A stretch of 64,000 nt of DNA, from assembly GCF_008831285.2 (NCBI RefSeq), contig NC_045139.1, forward strand, positions 11,626,704-11,690,703, given 5' to 3'. Positions 1-12,400 of this stretch are shown here, one piece after another. Made by a program: the position numbers and the translations under genes. Each line of letters opens with the position of its first letter. The stretch's first letter is position 1. This DNA is from Nymphaea colorata. Lineage: Eukaryota > Streptophyta > Magnoliopsida > Nymphaeales > Nymphaeaceae. The notes below the pieces were generated by a model that did not search any database, was not told the DNA's origin, and saw nothing but the letters and a program-made list of their open reading frames with translations.

Positions 1-40
1 AGCTAGAGTACAATAACAAAGTCTAGGGCATTTGCCTACT

Positions 41-1959
41 TCAACCTTTGATGGTTACACTGCACAAACATGAACCCGGTGGCCTAAGGGAAGATGTCTT
101 CCATTGTGAGTCAGGTGCAGCATCTGGATCATACATCAATGTCTGATACCCAGGTTCTTCCTTCATGGAGAAAAGCAGCAATTTGCCATCGAGTATTCCA
201 AAACGAAACCCAATGGATGAACTTCCTGCAACTGGAACGGGAACCATTTTCCATGAATTGTCAACTGGATTGAAGATGGCCAGCTTCCTCTGGTTCTTCC
301 ACTCCATGCAAAAAAGCTGCATCCCAAGTACAGCATGCGCAGTCACCATAACACACCCATTTTTCATCTCACACCAGGAGTGGCACTTGGGGTTGTAAAC
401 ATCCACAAACCTTGAATTACCAATCGTAAAACTTGATCGTCCACCCATAATATACAACTTGCCTTCAAAGCCATAAGCAAAACATCCCCACCTTGGACGA
501 CGCATGCTTTCTATCATTGTCCACTCATTTTTATCTGGATCATAAACTTCCGCACTCGAAAGATTTTCCCCGTTTGATCCATAGCCTCCAACTACATAAA
601 CCATACCATCAACCTCAGCACATGCAAAGTCATAGCGAGCAACATTCATCCTTGAAAGTGTACTCCATCTGCAGCAGTATATTCGCATGTGAGAATCTAA
701 AGAAATCAGATTGTCTTTGTCAGATAATACAGAAATTTATCTATATATTTTCATGATTCATACACATTTTTCATCAACAAAACAGGCTGCAAATGCTTCA
801 TTTGTATTTTGCATCTCGTGCAATTAAGCTAAAATACCTCACTAATAATGAAAATGGCTATAGCCATGATGAGTTTTTGCCTTTAACATTGATAAACGTT
901 CAAGTAAACTTATTTCATAAGTCATCCAGAAACATATTATTATTGGTTGACCAAGGCGGTCATATATCAGGAACTTGCCAGTGGTTGGACATGCTGCTCC
1001 ATCAATCACAAACTGAGGCAGCAAAATTGCAGTATTAATGGTGAGGATTAGAAAAATTGAAGATTTGGCAACTGCATACCAACTTCTGAAATTACACAGT
1101 TTCAAGTTTGTGACAGGTAGTATAATCCTACTAAGTATATATGAGATGAAAAGGATTGCAATAACCTTCTTGAGACAAAACTGCACAAGAAAAATGAATG
1201 CCAAAACCAACAAGTGAGTCTGGAAAATGACACAACTGACTCAAGCAACTAGAATAGATCAGAGAATATGCACTATGAGCTTGAAACATTTAACTCAGCA
1301 AAAATATGAGCATGATATATGATAAGTCAACTTATATGCTAAGAAGATTAAAGAACTCTACAATTAGAATAATTGAGAAAAATGACAAGTACGGGGTCTA
1401 CCAACCTGTTGAGTCTGGAGTCGTACTGGTAAACATCTGCGGAGACAGTTTCAGGACCTCCATCCACAACATAACCTGCCATGACTAAAAGCTTTGAATC
1501 AACTGCCACAACTCCAAATGCAGCCATCAATGGACCAGGCATTGGAGGAAGACGCTGATGCCCACACCCAAGAGAACTCAAAATCTCCCAGTGGCTCCCT
1601 TTCCCATATTTATCATCACACAGCACATATATCCACTCCTCTAACTTCTTGGCATGCTTTCTTACAATGGTAAATTCCTTACTCTCAACTACAGATCTCC
1701 ATTTTTTGCAAACACGACCAAGAACAGGGAAGTAGCGACGGGGAACAAGAGCAAGACAGTACTTGGCAACATCATCTGGTAAACCAGGCAAAATAGGCTC
1801 ATAGCCATCAGATGCTTGCGGATGATATATGGCTGCCTTGAATGAACTCGGGTCATTCTGGGCCACTGTCCCCAAGCACATTGGCGAACCCATTAATCTT
1901 TTTCTCCCACCCATCCCGCAAGTCTCTGTTAGAACAGGTCGATGCATGACTTCCATCAT
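41..1959 (-). CDS. F-box/kelch-repeat protein (At1g67480-like)
   Basis: Two exons on the minus strand, 1959-1406 and 668-41, encode about 393 residues. The donor reads AACAG|GTTGG and the acceptor CTGCAG|ATGG; joining them keeps one frame through an Arg codon. Residues about 55-100 are an F-box (LPGLPDDVAKYCLALVPR followed by VCKKWRSVV). Four to five kelch-like blades follow, with GG pairs in YVVGGYG and YIMGGRS and the phrases SADVYQYD and SSAEVYDP. Residue by residue it closely resembles the Arabidopsis F-box/kelch protein At1g67480, including the end CSVTI. Family knowledge: such proteins are substrate receptors of SCF-type E3 ubiquitin ligases, with the F-box binding SKP1/ASK and the kelch propeller binding the target. 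The target is unknown here. Met1 and Met2 are adjacent and either could start translation. No in-frame damage is visible, so the gene looks intact. Confidence 0.9.
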
Positions 1960-3247
1960 CTTGACAAGTTACTCAAAAGGGACCAAACCAGGTTGAAAGG
2001 GACTTTCAATAAATAGTTATGAAATGATCCCCCATCAAAGATATGAAGAAATTTGAATAATTAAAATAAAAGTGGCATTATAAGTTTTCATGGTATCCAT
2101 CATCTCCCATGTGAATTCGGCATGACCAAGGTCTCGAGAACTTGACAAAATGAATGATATTCCGGGAAGTCAATGATAAAATTCCTGGCTTCTTATAATC
2201 TGGCTCAAATGCCATCCCAGAGCTTTTTCCCCTAGAGAAGTTCCTTCCGATTGATTGGCAAACTGAGTAATCAAGTTTCAGACCGAGTGAACCGTGTCTT
2301 CTCACAAACATTTCACCGTTCTCTGGCATATAGAGCAATGGAGAGAAAATCGGCATCAGGAGTTGAAAGTAGGTTAACTGATTAAATGATCAAATGGAGT
2401 GGCCTCACTAAAAGAACAGACTGAATGAAATCCATAAGAAAAAATGAGAAGCAAGAGATACTGATAGCTTACCAGTGAAGCAGAAGAAAACGAAGACTTT
2501 ATCCTCCGGAAACGTCCATGGTGCGAATATAGACAGTCAACTGCAATAGAAAGAAACACTTCATTATGAATCACAGAATGAGAATCCTTTAGAAGAATAG
2601 CCCTTACATGGGCAACTTGGTGAACAGGATTAGGATCTGAGAAGAGATGCAAGAAATTAGGGAGGAATAATATTAGACTGTTGCAGTGAAGATTCTCAAG
2701 TTCAATCAGAAAAAAAAAAGTTGAATCACATAAAAAACAAGGTGCTAATATCTTCCACTTTCCGCAAATGGGAACTACACTAAATCCCTTTTTCTACGAA
2801 CAAATGGGAAAGGAGAAAGATGCAAGCGAAAGGTCTGCCTCACAAAAGTACCTAGCCAAGAACACAACTATTCAATTATCCATATACTTCACTATCAAAT
2901 AACGGTAGTCCTAAAATTAAATCCAGTAAAGTAACAGAACGACTGTTGAAGAAGCAGAAGATCCAAGCAATTTAAATATATAAATAGACACAGACGCACA
3001 AACACACCAAGGATTGCTTTGACCGTTCACAACACAAAACGAAGAAAATCCCAGAGCAGAATTACGGTGAAAACCTATAAAGAAAGGAAACTTTGCGAAG
3101 GATATTTCTATAAGCCTTTGAAGAATCTGTATACATGCCACGCACATCAACAAATGAACAATTGCAATGCATTGTACTGCAGCCTAGCGACTAACAGCTC
3201 CCCTTCTACTTTATCATGGATTGTCACCAAAAGAATTCCAACATCTA

Positions 3248-3278
<31 letters not shown>

Positions 3279-3790
3279 TCACCAAAAGAATTCCAACCTC
3301 TAACCATCTCTCCCTCTCTCTCTCTCTCCATTTAAACACTCTGCACTACAAATTTACACAGCAAAGAATATGAAAAGCATATAACACTTGCCAATGCGCA
3401 CTTATAGCATCATCTCAACGTCATCTGCAAGCACTGGGGAACCAGTAAAAAATTCAGATAACCAAGAAGAGGATCTTTTATAGACCAACACAGATCTGTC
3501 TCCCACATTCAACCATTCACAAAAGTAGCCGAAACCGAAAGGAAAAGATATTCACGTCAGGACCCAACTCCTCAAAATTCACAGAATCAACGGAAAACAG
3601 CCACCAACCACAGGAAACAAAGGGGCACACAGACCGGCGGAATCCATAAATCCTAACCAGTATTACCTCCAAGGAACACCAATACAAGGAATAAAAAGAT
3701 TGCTTCTCTCTTGGTAGGAGAAAAAATGGCAATAGATGTAATGCGAGTCAATGGAATGGAGAGAGCGGAAATCTGGGGAGAGAGAAAGAG
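1960..3790 (-). other. Probable 5' leader and leader introns of the F-box/kelch gene
   Basis: The stretch between the start codon and the candidate promoter has no recognisable protein domain. A 92-codon open frame at 2356-2078 on the minus strand has no family I know and could be a uORF or chance. The 1.8-kb length suggests that any leader contains introns, but I could not fix splice sites. It also contains CT-rich repeats. This is inference from position only. Confidence 0.35.
3224..3332. repeat. Two-copy tandem repeat ending in CT microsatellites
   Basis: The phrase CACCAAAAGAATTCCAAC occurs at about 3225 and again at about 3280. Each copy is followed by ATCTC and a (CT)n run, so a unit of about 55 bp is repeated twice. 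CT-rich runs of this kind are common in plant 5' leaders and proximal promoters, which fits the place upstream of the F-box/kelch gene. Confidence 0.75.
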
Positions 3791-3830
3791 GAGGTACGCA
3801 GATGTGGGGGAAGGTGGGGGAGGAAGGATC

Positions 3831-3848
3831 GCATTTAAAGGCGCCAAA
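3831..3848 (-). promoter_or_regulatory. E2F-type site next to a TATA-like box, candidate promoter
   Basis: On the minus strand TTTGGCGC (3848-3841) matches the E2F consensus TTTSSCGC. It is followed directly by CTTTAAATG, a TATA-like stretch, facing the F-box/kelch gene. It would place a transcription start near 3800. The motif match is visible; its role is inferred. Confidence 0.4.
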
Positions 3849-4205
3849 ATGGAGAGGATAATACAGACAGGCGTGCCGCACGTCAGCTGTCCGTTAACCC
3901 CGACCACCGAAACTACCAAAGAACCCCAAATTTACTTTGACTTGGACGAATATAGGACCGAAAGAGACATTACTTTCCACGCTGTTTCTTGGATCCTTCC
4001 CATTGGGGGCAGTTACGTCTTTTCAGGCCCAATCAGCAAAGTCGACGTGAAAGAAAAGTCCAGATTTATGTCTTTCCAAATGGCCACACGCCGGCGAAGC
4101 GATCTACCGGTCTGCGCCGGTCAGCTAACCGGCCTTTCTTTTTCTTCGCATTCCGTCTTGTGCCCTCAACTTCTTTCTAATGACTTTGGTGCCTCTAAAC
4201 CCTAG

Positions 4206-7200
4206 TCCGGACCGTGGGTTGGCCAAGAAGCGTCTGCTGCGACTTCAACTTGGTGATCCATCATGTTCCTACTAATGGTAATGAACCAAAACTATAACAA
4301 AAGGGCTAAATATTTTAAGTTTCAATGCTTAAAATTCACTCATGTTCATAATGGATCTTTTAAGTTGTTCACATCCGCTGTTAAGGATCTTAACATTAAC
4401 GGATTAGATTTAGTTTTAATCATATTTGTTTTTTCAGATATTCATATTTTTGGATTCAAATTTGATAAAAAATATCCAAATCCGAATCTCAAATTCAATT
4501 TTACAATTTGAATCCGATCTAAATTTGATTTTTATATTTATATCGGAATCCAAATTATGAATTGGATTTTGACAATTTTCAAAATTTAATAACATTAAAT
4601 ATATAATATTTGTTTAAAATAAATCTGATCTGAATTCGTGTCTGAATTCAATCAAATATTTATGTGTATTCAAATCTAAATCTGAATTCGATCCATTTAT
4701 TAAATCTGAATATGATCTGATTTCTTAATCGAATATTAATTTTTTTTTTATATCTCATTTTCTCGGATTAAGTCAATCGGATATCCTAAACCTTTCTCTT
4801 AAAGGGCCCTGGTTTTTGGTTCAGAAGGTTTGACCGTAGGAGGTGGGGGGACATACGTGGCATAAACAGAAAAGGGAGGGACGGTAATGCCATTGACTAG
4901 TTTTAAGATTAAGTAATAAAAGAAAAAAATTCCCATTGATCGGGAAGCTGCCTCGCCCCACCTGCCCCTCTTTTGGTGGGGATATATTTTTATATAAATA
5001 CTATAAATATTATCGGAAATTACGTGATGATAAAATTTACTATTTCTGGACAACCTTACGCGAGTCACTGGCCATCTTATCTTTTTTGTCTCTGCTTCTT
5101 ATGTCATACGGAAAAAAGGAAAAAGCATTACTATTTTTAGAAAAGCGGTTCGCTTATTTAAGCTATAAACGTTTCACTTCAGCAGCGACGACAAGCTTCT
5201 ACAATAAATAAATAAATAAATATATATATATATATATATAATATAACTAATCTCCTCAATTTTTGTACTGTCTAACAACGTAACAATGTCAATATGTAGA
5301 CTTATACTAAGTTAATTATTTTTGAATTTAAAAATTGTTTGTTAGTATAAAAAATGTACAGCCCTTATAATATCAAAATTTTAGAAGTAAAATAATTAAT
5401 GTTTCTTATAGAAACGACATGAATTAAGATATTTTTTCCTTTAAAACTAGTATTTATAAACGTATGAGAATGAGAATGTTCATATGTTGTGTAAAAAAAA
5501 TTCTTACATGAATTCGAAAGGTACTTGGATATACTAATATGTCTTCATATTTATTATGTGAGCGTCTGAAAAATAATTATAACAATTTTATTTTATTTCC
5601 TTAATATTTATTGGAAAATGATTTAAGAGTGACTGTACTCTTAGCTGGCAAACCGGATTTGGATAGGCTGAAAATTGGGTCACCAAGTGAGAGAACTAAC
5701 TGACTTGGCAACTTAGTTGAGTTAGGTCATAAATTTTTATAAGGCAATTTTCTTATAAGTAGATGAAGAAGACAACTCTACGGAGATTTTACGTTTGATT
5801 TTTTCATCAATTAAAATTGAATAATATATAATATGAATATTTATATATATTTAGTAAAGTTTGTGATATTTCACAATTTAAAAAATAACAAACTTTCAGC
5901 AATACACAGCAAAAAAAGAACATGTAATTAGTTGTTATGACTACAAAGTACTGATCATAACGTCAAATGCAAATAAAATAAGAACAAATATAAAGATAAC
6001 GTTTGCTTTTTAACGACTAAATCCTCTCTAAGACAATCAATCACTTAACCCTCGCCTCGCCAGGAGGCGATTCATTACCGGCAGTAACGGTACCTAAATT
6101 CTTTGCTCAAGGGAGCGCTGTTAATTTTTCAGGGGGCATAATGGGATTATCGCATCTTTTTGGGGTAAAAAATGAAACAAAGGTTATTGAAATTTAAAAG
6201 GCCTCCACCTCATAAGTTTACATTGTTAAAACCAACAAGCAACTAACAATCTAAAATTTCAACGGTTTATTTTTGCAGAGTTGGAAGCCTTTGCACAATT
6301 TAATGACTTCTAATCAAATTAGAATCAATTAAAAAGAAGTCGACTATTATATATATATATATATAATCGTCTTCCCATCTTCGGTATTTGACGTGATTGA
6401 CTTTTGTATCTGTCTCGCTTTCACTCTCTTACCATTTAATATGGTTTGGTAGGTGAAAAGAAATTATCAAAGTGCAAAAATAATGGTTGGAGTTGTGCCA
6501 ACGATTTTAATAATGTCAAAGATATCAGCCAATTGTTAGGTAAATTGAGAACGTGTATCTCTAAATGCCCATGTATAGTCAAAGATATGTGCCTGGAGAA
6601 AAAAAGGTCATCTTTCCTCTTCCCGACGGTCTTTTCACAATTCCGCCGGAAGTTCTTTTCAAAATTTAATATATGTACTCACCCTTCCGCCTTTTGTTTT
6701 ATTTATATGCATGAAAAATCATATCATAATTTTAAGATGCATGACATTATAATAATCGTTGTTAGTTTTTTTAATGAAGAAAAAAAAAAACTAAATTTGA
6801 GTTGTTTAAACATCTATTGAACGTTGTTAAAAGGCTAACAAATGAGAATTCATCACCAAAAACATCACGACTTGATTGGTAAAGGTACCATCAACTATTG
6901 GTGCGCCTTAAATTGTAGCTAACATTTATGTGACGGCTGTTTTATAGTAAAAAAAAATTTAATTATTACCTATTTAATAATATTAAGTATAAGGCAGTAT
7001 ATATATATATATATATATATATAAAGATTTTTTTTCGAAATTAAAAGATAAACACTTTTCACTTGTTTGGACACATGGAAGCCACCTCAATGGGTCTCAC
7101 CTACTCGATAGTTTTGGGTTCGGATCGGGGATTAAGCTTTTTGAAAATAGAGAGGGATAAGGTTAGTTAGCACCTGACAAACAATTGGTCATGGATCTTT

Positions 7201-7474
7201 TTCAGATCCATGCCTAAATCTGGACTTGGATGCAAATTAACCGCATAACGGATCCTGTTTTCTTTACTGGTGCCAACTAGACGATCGAGATACCAAAGTT
7301 AGCTAAAGGAACTTAACCTTGACAGATTTCTATCCTGAAATCAGACGTTTGACGAATTTGGATCAATGAATTAGAATCCACATATGCGTTTGAGATTGGA
7401 CTGAGTCTAATTTGAATTTGTTCTTTTCCTTTTCCCATGTAATAACATAGTTTTTGCCTTAAGGGTATAGCATT
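4206..7474. other. Gene-free AT-rich intergenic DNA
   Basis: No convincing coding region, RNA gene or intact transposon is seen. About 4300-4790 is a degenerate run of phrases such as AATCCGAATCT and AAATCTGAAT, which looks like an old repeat. (TA)n runs lie at about 5219-5242, 6350-6366 and 6998-7022. A 124-codon frame at 6446-6820 has low-complexity composition and no family resemblance. Confidence 0.6.
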
Positions 7475-7701
7475 ATTGGCCGAGCTATCGGCCTTGTAGT
7501 TCTCTAGTTCAATTATCTCATGACACTATACTCCTGTATCTTAAAGTAGTATAAGGTGGTCGGGCACGACATTTAAGTTGAAGGGTGCATTGCTGTCTTC
7601 ATTGATGTTGTTCAATTCTCAAGATCCTGGAGGAGTGGAGGTAGGAGGGGTCTTCAAGCCCTGTTTCAGGCGGTAGCGATGAGCTTTTCTTTGACTTAAA
7701 A
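7475..7701 (+). mobile_element. tRNA-derived SINE, copy 1
   Basis: An insert of about 227 bp is flanked by the 8-bp direct repeat ATAGCATT (7467-7474 and 7702-7709), a target-site duplication. Near its start is an A-box-like stretch (TTGGCCGAGCTATCGG) and then a B-box-like CTAGTTCAATTATCT, as in tRNA-derived pol III promoters. The body phrase ACATTTAAGTTGAAGGGTGCA recurs in the SINE copies at 18.6 and 19.4 kb. Family membership follows from this shared body. Transcriptional activity cannot be judged. Confidence 0.65.
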
Positions 7702-8039
7702 ATAGCATTGTTTTTTATCTTTTTTTTTTTAGTGAATTAAGTCTAAGTTATCAAATCGACATTTAGTTTTAGATCTACCGCAAGTGCTTGTGATTTATAT
7801 TAGATCACGGGTGGAGGGAGGGGGGACTTCCTAAGCCGTAGGCCCACCCTATCTAATTGAAAAAAAAAAATTACATTAAAAAAATAAAAAATGCTTAGTT
7901 GCGTAATATATTTTTAAGATTCGAGTTTAGTTTGGCCGTACCCAAATAAATTCGTTGGACCGTTTAACTTGCCCCTCAAAAAAATCATCGCTCTGCCCTT
8001 GTATTAGATCCAGATTTAAGAAGATGTGGGGGGTCAATG

Positions 8040-8225
8040 AGAAGCATTCCCTTCCTTTTGTCCCTAAGGTTTAGAGCTGTTTCGGGACCTTAGTGGTCTT
8101 ACATTACTCATCATGCCATCGTTTTGCAGTTAAAAGAGTAGCATCCACCTGAATCAAACTCAAGACGTGTTGCCAATGCAACACCGAGGCCGATCAGCTA
8201 TACTAAGTCCTTCAAAACTATTTAA
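8040..8225 (-). mobile_element. tRNA-derived SINE, copy 2 (reverse)
   Basis: Read on the minus strand it starts with a tRNA-like head (GATCGGCCTCGGTGTTGC, then B-box-like GAGTTTGATTC). The tail contains CTAAACCTTAGGGACAA, which aligns with the tail of the copy at 18.6 kb (CTGAACCTTGGGAACAA). Ends and target duplication were not resolved. Confidence 0.5.
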
Positions 8226-8727
8226 CAGGATGTGGCTCTTAGGTTATTTTTTTATTCATCATTAAGCTCTGCTACATGTTTGAAAGTTTCAACCATGAAA
8301 AATAAAAGAAAAAAAAAAGTTACTGTTAATCTTCATTAAAAATTTTTATTTTCGTTAGTCAATACTTTTACGAGAATGTCCTTTCATGTATTTTGTGCAT
8401 TCAACAAGAGTGGACCGAACCGTGTCTTCTTCTCCCTCACTTTATTGAGGTTGCTGCAAGAAAAAAGACAAAAATAAGTGTGAACGAAGGAAAGGCGTGT
8501 GGTCTACACTGGCGGCTGTTTAGAGAGAGAGAGAGAGATTACTGACAGCTTTGGATTTAAAATATCGAAGATTATCCAGAACTTTTAGCTTAATTTCCTA
8601 AGAAAAATCAAATATTTCCCTCATGGTAATACTTCACTATTGGTTGCCTATGACTACTGAGCCTTGCAAGCAACTGTTTGGGATTCACATGCGATCCCCC
8701 GTGCCCCATGCTACCTGGATCAAAGCA

Positions 8728-8789
8728 TAAGCTAGGTGATGCTTTTGATCGCCATGTCTAAGCTAGGTGATGCTTTTGATCGCCATGTC
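8728..8789. repeat. Perfect 31-bp tandem duplication
   Basis: The 31-bp unit beginning TAAGCTAGGTGATGCTTTTG is present twice without mismatch. The lack of divergence indicates a recent local duplication. Confidence 0.9.
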
Positions 8790-9076
8790 TGATATTTCAT
8801 CTTATTTTCCTTTTAAATACCAACAATTGTACATGATTGCCCTAATTCTGTGAAGGAAATCATCCAACTTGCAAGACCTAGCGAGCATATGGTGCCGCCG
8901 AGAATATTAATAATTTATTTTATAGATCTACGGTCTAAATGATTGCAGTAGATTCATGAAACACACTGAACACAATATTTTGTGAATATGCACAATCTTT
9001 AGGATAAAGGATAAATTCATGAACACTATGTTAGTACCCCTTTTAGTTTATCACCCTATGCATAAGCTCATGATCA

Positions 9077-9152
9077 ATGCTACCTCAAAAAGCTGGGCTA
9101 GCTTAGGCTAGTGAATGCTACCTCAAAAAGCTGGGCTAGCTTAGGCTAGTGA
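9077..9152. repeat. Perfect 38-bp tandem duplication
   Basis: The unit starting ATGCTACCTCAAAAAGCTGG occurs twice in a row (9077-9114 and 9115-9152) with no mismatch. It lies close to another short perfect duplication at 8.7 kb. Confidence 0.9.
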
Positions 9153-9196
9153 AGAAAGTTTGATGGTGGAGGAGATTGAACTTATATTGGTTGCTT

Positions 9197-9272
9197 AACA
9201 CTATGTGGGCAGTTGTTCACACCAGTTTCTTAAAAAAATTTTATTTTTAAATAAGAATCTTAAATATTTATT

Positions 9273-9316
<44 letters not shown>

Positions 9317-9383
9317 TGTCTCACCAAATTTGAATATTTTTAAACAAGTGGCCATTCAACAAATTTTTCTGGCTCCGCTACTG
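9197..9383. mobile_element. hAT-like MITE, partly decayed
   Basis: The right end reads TTTCTGGCTCCGCTACTG, the reverse complement of the terminus of the intact MITE at 10.0 kb. The left part contains TGTGGGCAGTTGTTCACACC, a hairpin found in the related copies. Candidate flanks are GTTGCTTA and GTTGCTGA (7 of 8 identical). A (TA)n run sits inside. The left terminus is degenerate, so the start is approximate. Confidence 0.5.
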
Positions 9384-10005
9384 GTTGCTGAGCAGCTTTA
9401 GCATGCTTCCTGAGGCCAAACCTTATTGACAACAGATGATGAGCATTGGATTAAGATCCCAATGTTGGGGATTAACATCTCTCATTGATATGGGCTTCCT
9501 CCTATTATAAGGTTTTTCATATTCATGTTTTGCTATTGCTTATGTCATTTATAAATTGAAAGTCAGTTATAATATTTTCCACATTTAATTTGGTTTTTCC
9601 GTCGTAATCAATTATTCTTTTATTTAAGGTTGGTTATGAGGTTTCCTACATTTAGGCTTTCTCATTGTAACGTATTTATAAATATCTTGGCCCTATGTAT
9701 GCTACATGCTTATTAAACTGAGTATCTAAGAGTCAACAACAATATACAGTGGACTTCTATTTTATACTTTTCAATCATTTGTCACGCATGGATATTTCAT
9801 CATTATAGGACTATAGTTTTGCTTTTTCAATCATTGTTATCAAAATCAATAAGTGAATTGAATTGGAAAGCTTAATGGTTGAGTGGGACCAAATCAAAAT
9901 GAGAATAATTTCTTAATGAGGTTGACTAATCTAACTGAGGGAGAGCCGAAGCCTCTAGAGGGGGTGAGATCTCCACATGCTTCAACTCGCACATAAAGAT
10001 CCAAT

Positions 10006-10214
10006 CAGTGGCGGAGTTAGAAAATTTTGGCTCAGAGACACTAATCGATCTTTTACTTAGGAAAATGAGTAAGTGCATGCCACTGACTCAGGTCTTGTGT
10101 GGGCACCAAATGCGGTTGGACCTAGCTGACCTGTTCCAGCTTAATCACAATGCAAGATTTCAAGGGCTGGGGTGGGCGGTGGCCCATGCCAATCACACAG
10201 TAGCTCCGCTACTG
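10006..10214. mobile_element. Intact hAT-like MITE with 8-bp target duplication
   Basis: A 209-bp element begins CAGTGGCGGAG and ends CTCCGCTACTG, an 11-bp terminal inverted repeat with one mismatch. It is flanked on both sides by the perfect 8-bp repeat GATCCAAT (9998-10005 and 10215-10222). The 8-bp duplication and CA...TG ends are typical of hAT transposons. No transposase fits in this length, so it is non-autonomous. An internal GTGGGCGGTGGCCCA palindrome is shared with the relatives at 9.2, 17.3 and 18.0 kb. Confidence 0.8.
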
Positions 10215-10309
10215 GATCCAATCCCCTTGACGATACAAAAGAATAACACCGGCAGACCTCCTTGTATTTCATCCTGTCTCCAGAGTTCTAGGCTACATTA
10301 GAAACCTGG

Positions 10310-10465
10310 ATGGGATATAGTATATCCTTCAAGGAAAGTAGCCCTTCAAGGAAAGTAGTGATCCCACCATTTGCAGTCGCCAAAAAATAGCACTCGTAGG
10401 AATTGAACCAATAGTGCGCCTTGTATGCATCGCCTGCCTGACCAGCTTTACTTAGTTTAATTAGT
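10310..10465 (-). mobile_element. tRNA-derived SINE, copy 3 (reverse)
   Basis: On the minus strand the head reads GCTGGTCAGGCAGGCG and then the B-box-like TGGTTCAATTCCTACGAG, followed by GCTATTTTTTGG as in the copy at 18.6 kb. A short internal duplication (CCTTCAAGGAAAGTAG twice) lies at about 10327-10357. Boundaries are approximate. Confidence 0.5.
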
Positions 10466-11331
10466 TGATTAAAGACTGTTTAGTTTAATTTTAGCGGAAA
10501 TCTTCCAAGTTTATCAATGATATTGTTGTCCAAGCATCGGCGCTTGGTTCTTTCACCATAGACAATGTCTTAATTTGTTCTTTTCATTTCTTTGATTCAT
10601 GTGTTATTGAAAAGCTCGCCATTTAACTAGAAAAGTTGAATCCAATCACGCACCCAGTTTGAGATACTTTGTTCCGGGAGCGAACTTCTCTTTCACGAAT
10701 CAAACGTCTTCTTCGAAAATTAAACTTAAGAACCATTATTAATTCGAACAAGGCCGAGTGTTCTACTGGTGACGAGAAATCGCAGGTGGAACATCTGAGG
10801 CGGTTCAATTTTCTAATAATATAGTAGAAAAAACAAAAAGTAGCGGAAATGTATTTGACGTGGTTGCTGGGCTCATTATCTATTTTGTTACTTTGTGGGT
10901 CTAGAAAAAATCTGTGGGCAATAAAGTTAAGGGAACCGAAAAAATCTGCGGGCTGCCGATCAGACACTGTTGTACAAGTTCAGTGGAACCGTAAGACTGA
11001 CGAATAGAGAAATGCGGACGACGGGCTTTGAAAACGGCCCACGTCCAAGAGTTCCTTTATTAAGCTATCATATAAATGAAGAGAGAGAGAAGTGGCCGAC
11101 AGATAGGAAAGCCTCTCTCTCTCTCTTATATATAACGTTGTTACGAGCCCACAGTATCCAATTTTATTAAAACAAAAGCAATATACAAATTATAAATTAT
11201 CAATGTAAATTTTATATTCAATGTAAATAAATTTCTCAAGAAAGTATAGTATCGTACTTACCCGTGAATTTTCCCATCAATGAATGTCAAAGTCAAGATT
11301 TTTTTTTATATAAGAGCGGTTTAGAACCGTA

Positions 11332-11943
11332 TTAACTAACTATAGCACAAGGTTGAGCTACACTAATGAGATTCTCCTCAATCAATCGATGCAAACTAGG
11401 TGGATTGGTAAGAATGGTCATTCCAAAAGATCTTTCAAGAGCCTATGAAACAAGAAAATCCGCACACATATTAGCTTCTCTATACGTATGACATAAAACA
11501 CATTTTCAATCTCGTATCAGCAATTCTTGACATTGCTTCACTATCTAGAATAAAGGATCACGAGGCTGCAGTTCTTTCAGAACCTTGTTCACAAGTAACA
11601 AGGAATCTGATTCAACAATAACTTTACGAAAGCCACGTTCCCAGGCTAATTTCAAACCATTAAGAATAGCAATAAGTTCAGCCTTAATTATATGACCATA
11701 ACTCGCATGGCGAGTGAAGCCAAATAACCATTCTCTATTATCATTGCGAAATAAACTACTAGCCGTTAAGTCTTCTGGATTTGTTCTATCAACCGCATCA
11801 ACATTCAACTTAACAAAACCCAAGAAAGGTAACATCCATGCAATAAAGGTTTGAACGTTTCGTTGGGATAATCGAAGTTGGACCATATAGTTTCTAAACT
11901 CTCCAATAAAAATAGCTATGTGAAATAAAACATCATCTAGCAA
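11332..11943 (-). pseudogene. RNase H-like (RVT_3 type) pseudogene
   Basis: The minus-strand frame carries the plant retroelement-type RNase H pattern: GFVKLNVDAVD with the first acidic residue, AELIAILNGLKLAWERG with the conserved Glu, and VESDSLLLV with the next Asp. In the same frame the C-terminal half continues through YREANMCADFL to a stop at 11332-11334. Three in-frame stops interrupt it after DPLF. Two of them sit where TGG (Trp) would be expected, consistent with G-to-A change. Such domains occur at the end of LINE polyproteins and in small domesticated copies. No reverse transcriptase is visible beside it, so I cannot tell which this was. It is now non-coding. Confidence 0.75.
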
Positions 11944-11972
11944 AAAAAAGTCTTCTTCAAATATAACTCTGT

Positions 11973-12018
11973 TTCACCATTGTCAAATATACCAATACAC
12001 CATTGTCAAATATACCAA
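11973..12018. repeat. 23-bp tandem duplication
   Basis: CACCATTGTCAAATATACCA plus three bases is present twice in direct succession beside the RNase H pseudogene. Confidence 0.8.
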
Positions 12019-12357
12019 TAAGCGAAGGAAAAAAAATAGACCAAGGAATCGGTGAGCATTTCAGTACTTTTTAAGATATTTTGGTTGAATTGATGTGAGC
12101 ATTTGACGTACTTTTTAAGTCATCATAATGTTATTTTCCATTTTTTCATAAAACTTTTTGATAAGCCTCATGTATCTCCCTCACTGCCATGATATATATA
12201 TATATATATAGAAAATGTTATTTTAATAATAGTTGTCAATAACACCAAAACTATTATAAGTCATTACTAAAACCACCATAAATCATCATTGCATCATAGT
12301 GGCTAACATCAATTTAGTAATCGTTTTTTAATAATAAATTTTTAAAATTTAAGCATC

Positions 12358-12400
<43 letters not shown>

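Noticed and set aside
6446-6820. 124-codon plus-strand frame
   Set aside because: Low-complexity Lys/Ile/Phe-rich translation of AT-rich DNA; no family and no splice or promoter support.
10375-10470. Possible tRNA gene (B-box-like TGGTTCAATTCC)
   Set aside because: No complete cloverleaf; it is better explained as a SINE head shared with other copies.
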